From assembly GCA_030035585.1 (NCBI GenBank), contig CM057466.1:114208182-114272181 (forward strand): DNA of 64,000 nt. The letters are read 5' to 3'. Positions 57,489 to 64,000 of the stretch are shown here, piece by piece (positions within the stretch are counted from its first letter, which is position 1; each line of letters opens with the position of its first letter). The notes under the pieces are model-generated. The model ran no database searches. It worked only from the letters and a program-made list of their open reading frames with translations, and had not been told where the DNA came from. A program made the position numbers and the translations under genes. The stretch is from Dugong dugon (lineage: Eukaryota > Chordata > Mammalia > Sirenia > Dugongidae).

Positions 57489-58089
57489 TCTACAGGTTTT
57501 ACTGCCTGTGAAGAGATAGAAGGTAAAGTCTCTAGCTTACATAGGTGGGGAGTTAAAACTGAGGTCACTGCTTTTACCAGAGCCCTTGAGAAGTTGTAAC
57601 TTGAGTGAAATAATAAACCAGAAAATAATACAGCAATTGACTCAGGGAAACCAAAAGGAAATTTTGCCCTGCCAGGCTGAGGGTAAAAAACAAACAAAGA
57701 TTCTCCTGTGAATTTGAACCATGAGTCAGTATTTCTCATGGATTAGGTATTTGCATTTATTCTATTCACTAAGCTTAGAAAATATCATGACAATTCATGC
57801 TAGGCTAATAATAACCTGGTATGATCAAATAGAAAAACAAACAAAAAATAAAAAAAAAAAAAAACAAACAAACTGAAATACAGTCGCACACCCAAGCTAC
57901 AAGTAATTCACACAGAAAAAATAGGCCCCTATTAAGGTGAAATACCACCAAAATTTAAAAACACACAAGCAACTGATATAACATGAGCAAGATCTGAGCA
58001 GACACAAAAAATAGCGTTAATAAACCCATAATAGTAATTTTCCATAATAGAGTAGTAATCAGAAAAGAAGTAAAACATAGGTATGCCCA
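57489..58089. other. Unassigned, with A-rich tract at 57834-57872
   Basis: No gene or clear repeat. The A/C-rich tract with caaacaaac may be a SINE tail remnant. Confidence 0.3.
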
Positions 58090-58884
58090 GAAGAGGATTC
58101 TACATTCACCACTTCTGTTCCACATTACACCAGAGATTCTAGACAAAATGGAAACAAAAAAAGTGTATCCAAGTGCGAAACTATGAAGAAAAAATTTATT
58201 TGCAGACAACACGATCAGCTATGTAGGAAGCCCAATGGAATCATCCAAAAAGCAGTTAGAATTGACAAACAATTTTAGCAAGATTGCAGAATAAAAGACT
58301 GATACACAAAAATCCAGTTAATACATCAGAAGTTTCAATACAGTTAAGATGTCAATTATCCCCAAACTGGTCTATAGATTCAAAACATTCCCAATCAAAA
58401 TCCCATCAGCCTTTTGTAGAAAGTGATAAGCTGTTTCTAAAATTCATTTGGCAATTTTTAGGACCTAGAACAGTCAAAACAACTTAGTAAAGGGGAAACA
58501 AAGTTGAAACACCAACATTAACTGGTGTCAAGCTTTATTATAAAGCTATGAATCATGAAAGTGTGGTATTGCCATCAAGATAGACAAATAGATCAATGAA
58601 ACAGAATACACACACCATCCTGAAAACAAAAGAGCTAGCTCTTTTGAAACATAGACCTAAATATAGAACATAAAACTCTAAAACTTCTAGAAGAAAACAT
58701 AATAGAAAATCTTTTCATCTTGGGACAGGCAAATAATTCATATCTATTATACCAAAAGTATAATCAATAAAAGAAACAAAAGATAAATTGGGCTTTCTCA
58801 AAATTAAAAACTTCTGTTCTCTTTGAAAGGCACTGTTTGGAGCATGAAAAAACAAGCTATGGACTGGGAGAAAATATCTGGAAA

Positions 58885-58933
<49 letters not shown>

Positions 58934-59134
58934 CTTGATGTTCTATTGAGTTTTGAGAATTCTTTATATTTTTGGATATAAATCATATAAAGAATTCTTA
59001 AAACTTAACAGGAGAACAAACAACCCAGTTAAGAAATGGGCAAAATGTTTGAACAGACACTTCATCAAAAAAGACATACAGATGAAAAATAATCACATGA
59101 GAAGATACTCAATGTCATTAACAGTTTTGGAAAA
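58090..59134 (+). mobile_element. L1 ORF2 fragment, sense
   Basis: cattcaccacttctgttcca, caattttagcaagattgcag, ccaatcaaaatcccatcagc, tatagacaaatagatcaatg-like, and aatgggcaaaatgtttgaac, cagacacttcatcaaaaaag, gatgaaaaataatcacatga are in L1 ORF2 order. Frames are broken. The FADD-type motif reads as caga-caacacg (ADNT), so a catalytic Asp is lost. A (TA)n expansion at 58886-58928 interrupts it, and an AfroSINE follows. Confidence 0.75.
58886..58928 (+). repeat. (TA)n microsatellite, 43 bp
   Basis: Pure TA repeat of about 21 units inside L1 sequence. Confidence 0.95.
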
Positions 59135-59278
59135 AATGTCATTGAGTTGATTCCAACTCATAGCAACCCTGTAGTACAGGGTAGAACTGCCCAATAGGGT
59201 TTCCAAGGAGCAGCTGGTGGATTTGAACTGCCAACCTTTTGGTTAGCAGCTGAGTTCTTAACCACTATCCCACCGGGC
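59135..59278 (-). mobile_element. AfroSINE, antisense, inside L1
   Basis: tgtcattgagttgattccaa, gggtttccaaggagcagctg, gatttgaactgccaacctt and taaccactatcccaccgggc. L1 sequence resumes directly with aaatgcaaattaaaatg, so the SINE is younger. Confidence 0.9.
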
Positions 59279-59592
59279 AAATGCAAATTAAAATGAAAAG
59301 GAGTAATAGATGGAGCAAGGACATTTTTTAATGACATTTAGTGAAACTGTTGTGCACGTTATGCACTTGTCAAAACCATGGAACTGTACAGCACAAAGAG
59401 AGAAACCTGATGTAAGCTAAAGAGTTTATCTAATAGTAGTGGATCAATATTCATTCATCAGTTACAACAAATGTACCACTTGAATGCAAGATGTTAATAA
59501 TAGGGGACACTGGGCAGAGAGGGAGGGAGTATGTGGAAAATTCCTGTGAAATTTATCTGTCAAGTTAAAACTTTTCTAAAAAATAGTCTTTT
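59279..59592 (+). mobile_element. L1 3' UTR fragment, sense
   Basis: After aaatgcaaattaaaatga it jumps to UTR: catggaactgtacagcacaa, ggatcaatattcattcatca, atgcaagatgttaataatag and gggcagagagggagg. Part of the L1 is deleted between. Confidence 0.7.
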
Positions 59593-59602
59593 AACAAACA
59601 AT

Positions 59603-59814
59603 GTTGTTGTTGCTGTTGTTGTGTGTTGTGGAGTCAATTCTGACTCATAGTGACCCTATAGGACAAAGACAACTGCCCCATAGGTTTCGAAGGCTGTAAT
59701 GTTTATGGAAGCAGACTGCCCCATTTTTCTCCTGTGTAGTGTCTGGTGGGTTCAAACTGCTGACCTTTCAGTTAGCAGTCCAGAACTTAACCACTGTGCC
59801 ACCAGGGCTCCTTA
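59603..59814 (-). mobile_element. AfroSINE, longer variant, antisense (first of a tandem pair)
   Basis: gttgttgttgctgttgttgt, gagtcaattctgactcatag, gaagcagactgccccatttt, gtgggttcaaactgctgac and cactgtgccaccagggctcc. Left flank aacaaacaat (59593-59602), right flank aactaacaat (59815-59824). Confidence 0.92.
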
Positions 59815-59824
59815 AACTAACAAT

Positions 59825-59987
59825 TACAAAAAAACTCACTACCATTGAGTCCATTCCAACTCATAGTGACACTATAGGACAGAGTAGAACTACCCCATAG
59901 GTTTCCAAGGAGTGGCTGGTGGATTCAAACTGCCAACCTTTTGGTTAGTAGCCAAATGCTTAACCACTGTCCTACCAGGACTCCATA
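59825..59987 (-). mobile_element. AfroSINE, antisense (second of a tandem pair)
   Basis: actcactaccattgagtcca, ttccaactcatagtgacact, ggattcaaactgccaacctt and accactgtcctaccaggact. The right flank aacaaacaat (59988-59997) is identical to the left flank of the neighbouring SINE, so both entered the same target. Confidence 0.92.
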
Positions 59988-59997
59988 AACAAACAAT

Positions 59998-60468
59998 ACT
60001 TGGTTGAAAACACACAAACAAATACGACACAGAGATACTATCACGTATCTATTAGAATGGTTAACATTAAGAGATTGGCCATGCCAAGTGTTTGTAAGGA
60101 AGTGGAGGAACTGGAACTCTCACACCGATGGGAGAAACAAAGTGGTTCACCCATTTGGAAACAGTTTGGCAGCTTCTTAAAAATTTAAGTATATGCCTAC
60201 CATCTGATCTAGCTATTCTACTCCTAGGTGTTTACCAAGGAGGAAAGCACACATGTGCCCATACAAATACTTGTGCATGAATGTTTATAGTAGCTTTATC
60301 CATAATGGCCCAAAACTGGAAACAACACAAATGGTCATTAAGAGGCCATCTATCCATACATCCAAATACTAGTTAGCAATAAAAAGCAATGAACTGCTGC
60401 TATATCAACATGAATTGATCTCAAAATAATTACGCTGAATGAAAGAAGACAAACAAGACTACAAACCT
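59998..60468 (+). mobile_element. L1 ORF2 end, sense, split by LTR
   Basis: tattagaatggttaacatta, gtggaggaactggaactctc, tttggaaacagtttggcagc, ctactcctaggtgtttacca and tttatagtagctttatccat, then gctgaatgaaagaagacaaa: the L1 ORF2 3' end in order. It resumes at 60960. Confidence 0.8.
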
Positions 60469-60959
60469 GTATTAGCTTCCTGCTATAACAAATTACCTTC
60501 CTGCTATAACAAATTACCTCAAATGGAGCAGCTTAAAACAACACAAATTTATTATCTTACAGTCCTGACGTTCAAAAGTCTGAAATGAGTGTTACTGGGT
60601 TAAAATCAAGGTGTCAACAGAATTGTGTTCCTTCTGTAGGCTCTAGGGGAGAATCCATTTTCTTCCTGTTCCAATTTCTAGAGGCAGCCAACATTCCTTG
60701 GCTTATGACCTCCAGTCAACAACCACATCCTTCCAACCTCTGCCTCCCTTGTGACATCTCCTTCTCGATTCTGACTCATCTGTCTCCCTCTGTCTCTTTG
60801 TAATCACACTGGATTCACATGGATAATTCAGGATAATCTCCCCATCTCATTATCCTTAATCACATTTGCTAAGTCCCTTTTCCCATGTAAGGTAGCTCAT
60901 TCACAGGATCTGGGGACTAGGACATGGACATATTTAAGGGGCCATTATTCTGTCTACTG
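60469..60959 (-). mobile_element. MLT1-type (MaLR) solo LTR, antisense, inside L1
   Basis: It reads tgtattagcttcctgctata at one edge, then cacaaatttattatcttaca, aatcaaggtgtcaacagaat, ctctaggggagaatccattt, ggataattcaggataatctc and gtgacatggacata-like, with ggccattattctgtctac at the other edge. This is a complete MLT1 LTR in complement, of typical length. A perfect 21-bp tandem duplication lies at 60476-60517. The L1 is continuous across it. Confidence 0.8.
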
Positions 60960-61161
60960 AAGTATAATTACATTTATATAGAATTTTAGAAAAAGCAAAC
61001 CAATCTATAGTGACAGAAAGCAGATCAGTGGTTACCTGAAGTTTGGGGAGAAGGTAGGGGAGGGCTGGTAGGGAAAGATTACAAAAGGGCATGAGGAAAC
61101 CATTAGGGGTGATAAATATGTTTGCTTTCTTAACTGTGGTGATGGTTTCATGAGTATATCC
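60960..61161 (+). mobile_element. L1 3' UTR fragment, sense
   Basis: agtgacagaaagcagatcag, tggttacctgaagtttgggg and ttaactgtggtgatggtttc are L1M 3'-end landmarks. It is split from 61318-61376 by a SINE. Confidence 0.75.
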
Positions 61162-61317
61162 AAAAAACATGTTGCCTTCGAGTCGATTCCAACTCATAGA
61201 GACCCTAGAGGGTGAGTAGAACTCCCTCATAGGGTTTCCAAGGAGCAGCTGGAGAATTCGAATGCTGACCTTGTGGTTAGCAGGCGAGCCCTTAACCACT
61301 GTGCCACCAGGGCTCCT
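61162..61317 (-). mobile_element. AfroSINE, antisense, inside L1 3' UTR
   Basis: ttgccttcgagtcgattcca, tagggtttccaaggagcagc, agaattcgaatgctgacctt and cactgtgccaccagggctcc. Both polymerase III box regions are well preserved, so it is among the younger copies. Confidence 0.93.
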
Positions 61318-61376
61318 CATGGAATTGTGAAGTTATTGCATGCCAATTGCACCTCATTAAACATATTAAAGAAGTG
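61318..61376 (+). mobile_element. L1 3' end, sense
   Basis: tgccaattgcacctcattaa acts as the continuation of the 3' UTR split by the SINE, ending with an A-rich stretch. Confidence 0.6.
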
Positions 61377-61549
61377 TGTTCAAAATTATATAAGACCTCA
61401 AAAAATTAATAATTAAGAAATCAGTAAGTTTTATACAAAAAGAATATGTAAATAAGAATCAGATAAAACTTTTAGGAATACATAATAAGTTAATTAAAAC
61501 TGAAAAACGATGTGCCTGTTTGACGTTACACCATTTCTGGACTTGGGGC

Positions 61550-62535
61550 ATTGGGGCATTTGAAACTCCTTCACTGCTCCTTTGGCCATGCATGCGCTAA
61601 TGAGATGTATTGAATTATGAGTAGCAAAGTGCTATTTTAGACATGTTGAGAAGGTATATTCTCATTATAATTGCATACCGTGCGAAAAAAATGAAACAGC
61701 TAAAGCTGGAAAAATTTGAACAAGAAGATAAATATCATAGTATTGGATTACAATCCAAAGTCTAAAATAAATATCCATGAGTCCATATTAATATAAATAA
61801 ATGATTTGATAAATCATAAATGCGGAATAAAAGAGAAATCTCTCATGCAGAAGAACTTCAAATGTCTTAGGTAACTATACGTCCAAGGGAGGAGAACATA
61901 ACTCCCCACTCCTTAGGTTTAAGCTTAGTACAGCCAATTCATTCCATAGATAACTGTATAGAAAAGAGGAAAAGCAGTTACTTTTAGTGGAGAAACCTCA
62001 TAAACCAGACCTCAGCCAGGTGATCCAGGTTAACAACAACAGTCATAAATCCTGTCGACACTTTGTACCCTTGCTATGATGTGATGAGAAGGGAACTTTA
62101 CTGCTATGATCTTCCTTCCCCAAACCCATAAGCCCTAATCATGATTAAAAAAAAAAAAAAAAAAATTAGGCAAATTCCTACAAAATACCTGGCCAGGACT
62201 CCTCAAAACTGTCAAGGTTATCAGAAACAAGGAAAGTCTGAGAAATTATCACAGCCAAGAGGAGCCTAAGGAGACACAATGACTAAATGCCATGTGGCGC
62301 CGTGGATGGGAACCTGGGACAGAAAAAGGACATTAGGTGCAAACTAAGGAAATTGAATAAGGTATGGACTTTAATGATTATCAGTATTGGTTCATTAATT
62401 GCAACAAAGTTAACGCCTCACTAAAGTAAGATATTAATAATTAGGAAAACTGGGGTGGGGGGATGGTGTATATGGGAGTCTGTATTTTTCTTTAAATCTA
62501 ACTATTCTGAAAAATAATATATTAAAAAAACTGAC
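61550..62535 (+). mobile_element. L1M 3' UTR, long fragment, sense
   Basis: ctccccactccttaggttta, agtggagaaacctcataaac, cagccaggtgatccaggtta, acagccaagaggagcctaag, gtcaaggttatcagaaacaa and aaaaaggacattaggtgcaa, then tattggttcattaattgcaa, match an L1M 3' UTR remembered from other placental mammals. It ends attaaaaaaa. An internal A tract lies at about 62145-62164. It has no coding capacity. Confidence 0.75.
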
Positions 62536-62589
62536 TTCATCTAAAAACCACATCATCGTACAGTTCACATGAGAACCACTGCCATTAGG

Positions 62590-63130
62590 AGAGGTTGTTG
62601 TGTTTATAGGATTAGTTGAGAAAGGTGCCTTGCTAACTTTATCTGCTTGGTAGTTTGAACAATGGCCAAGTAAATTCTCAAATCTGGTTTAAAAACATTG
62701 CTCCCTGGTGGACGCCCTCTATACCAGCTGCCATCTGAAAATGAATTTTCACAGCTTAGTTTTAAGCACCTTGAAAATGGGAGTTTATCATGAAAATGCT
62801 GACACAACCCGAATGAGAGCAGGGTGAATGCATTGCTGTAATTTATAATGTCAGCCCATATTCCGGCGGCTTCTCCATGCACTACGCTTGGTACAAATAG
62901 GAAGGGAAGGTACTGCAGTGAATTATTGTGCAATTAATCATTTCACCATGAGGGATTCATTTACTAATTAAAAACGCAAAAAGAGTAAATTGAAATAACC
63001 AGTGACTACTAAATCACGTCTCCTGAAGCATCAGCTGCATTGTAATAAATCACAGTGCATCAATCAGAGCCATACGTACGTGGACACCTATGTTCAAGAC
63101 TGCCCAAACATCCCTGATGCACTCCAAGAT
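62590..63130. promoter_or_regulatory. Candidate conserved non-coding element
   Basis: Single-copy, between an L1 and a composite SINE. It contains gctccctggtggac (62699-62712), a partial CTCF core, and cagtgaattattgtgcaatt with aatcatttca (homeobox-like ATTA cores). The 109-codon minus frame (62604-62933) has no domain. The reading is inferential. Confidence 0.35.
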
Positions 63131-63344
63131 TCTTCTCATAGACACACAGGAAAAAAAAAATACATATACCACTTTGTATTCTAAAAAATAAAAAATAGTC
63201 AAAGTAAAACTCTAAGTAAAAAAATCTTTAGTATGAAATATAGAATAGCTATTATTATGTTTTATATAAGTATGTGAAATCCTCACACTTTATACCTTGT
63301 TACTTATATCATGAGAGTTGACACGTTGATTCTTTTGATACATT

Positions 63345-63785
63345 GCTGTTTTCAGTTGCCTTCAAGGTGGCTCTGACTCACGGCATTCCGTACAGCATAT
63401 CACTGGTATGCTCGAGCTCATTTTGTGACTAACTTGTCTATGCATCTCATTGAAAGTTTCCCTTGTTTTTGCTGGCGCTCCACTTTAACAAACACCATGT
63501 CCTTCTCTACCTACCCATCCCTGCTGATGATACATCCAAAGTAAGAGAGTTAAAGTCTCAGACAATATTCTGTGATCCTTAGGGTTTTCATTGGCTAATT
63601 ATTAGAAGTAGATTGCCAGCCTTTCTTCCTAGTCTGTCTTAGTCTGCAAGCCCCACTGAAACCTGTCCACTATGGGTGATACTGCTGGAATTTAAAATAC
63701 CAGTGGCATAGCTTCCAGCATCACAGCACTATGCAAGCCACCACAGTACAACACACTCATAGACACATAGTGGTCTTTTGATAAA
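63345..63785 (-). mobile_element. Composite SINE with RTE-derived 3' part, antisense (second copy)
   Basis: ttcagttgccttcaaggtgg, ctctgactcacggcattccg, aacaccatgtccttctctac and gatgatacatccaaagtaag match the RTE 3' end and extend further into it than the 49.1-kb copy. The following ggttttcattggctaattat, agcctttcttcctagtctgt and ataccagtggcatagcttcc match the non-RTE body of that copy. Confidence 0.75.
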
Positions 63786-64000
63786 GGTAAGCATTTGTAG
63801 GCAAGTTCACTAAACCTATTCAACTGGTTTTTCTACTTTCTTATTCCTTTATATTTCTCATTTCTGAATCAGTTACTGGTGAGTATAACAAGATAGAATT
63901 GGAAAGTTCCTCAATTTTCAACATCTTTTTGAAATTTTCTCACGAGGAATTAGTGAAGCTACAAAGACAGTCAACCCAGATAGGACTAATCTTGATGTCA
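63786..64000. other. Unassigned end of window
   Basis: AT-rich, nothing recognised. Confidence 0.4.

Noticed and set aside
57320-57739. 139-codon minus-strand frame with a His/Pro-rich stretch
   Set aside because: The His/Pro repeats come from the complement of the 34-bp tandem repeat.

Overview
The window is mammalian nuclear DNA made of old and younger transposable elements. I see no host protein-coding exon that I can support with confidence. The lineage is afrotherian, most likely a paenungulate such as an elephant. The main evidence is more than twenty copies of a tRNA-derived SINE with the afrotherian AfroSINE layout: a head reading ggagccctggtggc, a GTTCGAATCC-type B box, and a tail close to tctgtcctatagggtcgctatgagtcg. 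It is accompanied by an RTE/BovB-type LINE whose 3' end closely matches that tail, and by an L1 with a 3' UTR I associate with elephants. The DNA is AT-rich and CpG-poor, with no CpG island. Nearly all open frames are under 140 codons, and the longest run through repeats or in several frames at once. That fits a gene desert or a very large intron.

Layout. 0.1-1.56 kb: antisense RTE endonuclease fragment. 2-2.3 kb: L1 remnant. 2.77-2.93 kb: an unexplained 160-bp imperfect palindrome. 3.4-4.5 kb: MLT1-type LTR split by a young RTE copy with a perfect target-site duplication (TSD), then another RTE end. 4.5-11.7 kb: old repeats, a G-rich block and a very old CR1/L3-like LINE holding a MER5-like element. 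11.75-13.5 kb: L1 ORF2 remnant with a SINE. 13.6-16.1 kb: MIR and old L1. 16.1-21.2 kb: mostly single-copy DNA with possible conserved non-coding elements. 21.2-35.7 kb: scattered AfroSINEs, RTE ends, a MaLR LTR, microsatellites, a CTCF-like site, a GATA-site palindrome and a duplicated-motif element near 32.7 kb. 36.4-44.2 kb: a conserved-looking block, a TSD-bounded L1 with a duplicated 3' module, a dense AfroSINE cluster and an L2. 45.6-49.6 kb: L1, MIR, two adjacent MaLR LTRs and a composite SINE. 50-54 kb: mostly single-copy. 54.2-56.5 kb: L1 split by a 1-kb RTE fragment that retains the YADD motif. 58.1-62.5 kb: stacked L1 fragments interrupted by four SINEs and an LTR. 62.6-63.2 kb: conserved-looking block. 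63.3-63.8 kb: second composite SINE.

How the parts relate. The SINE and RTE share a 3' tail, so the likely reading is that RTE reverse transcriptase mobilised the SINE, as BovB does for Bov-tA. The nesting gives relative ages: MLT1/MaLR, MIR, L2 and CR1/L3 are oldest, L1 lies between, and AfroSINE and RTE are youngest. Family names come from remembered consensus patterns, not from a database search.
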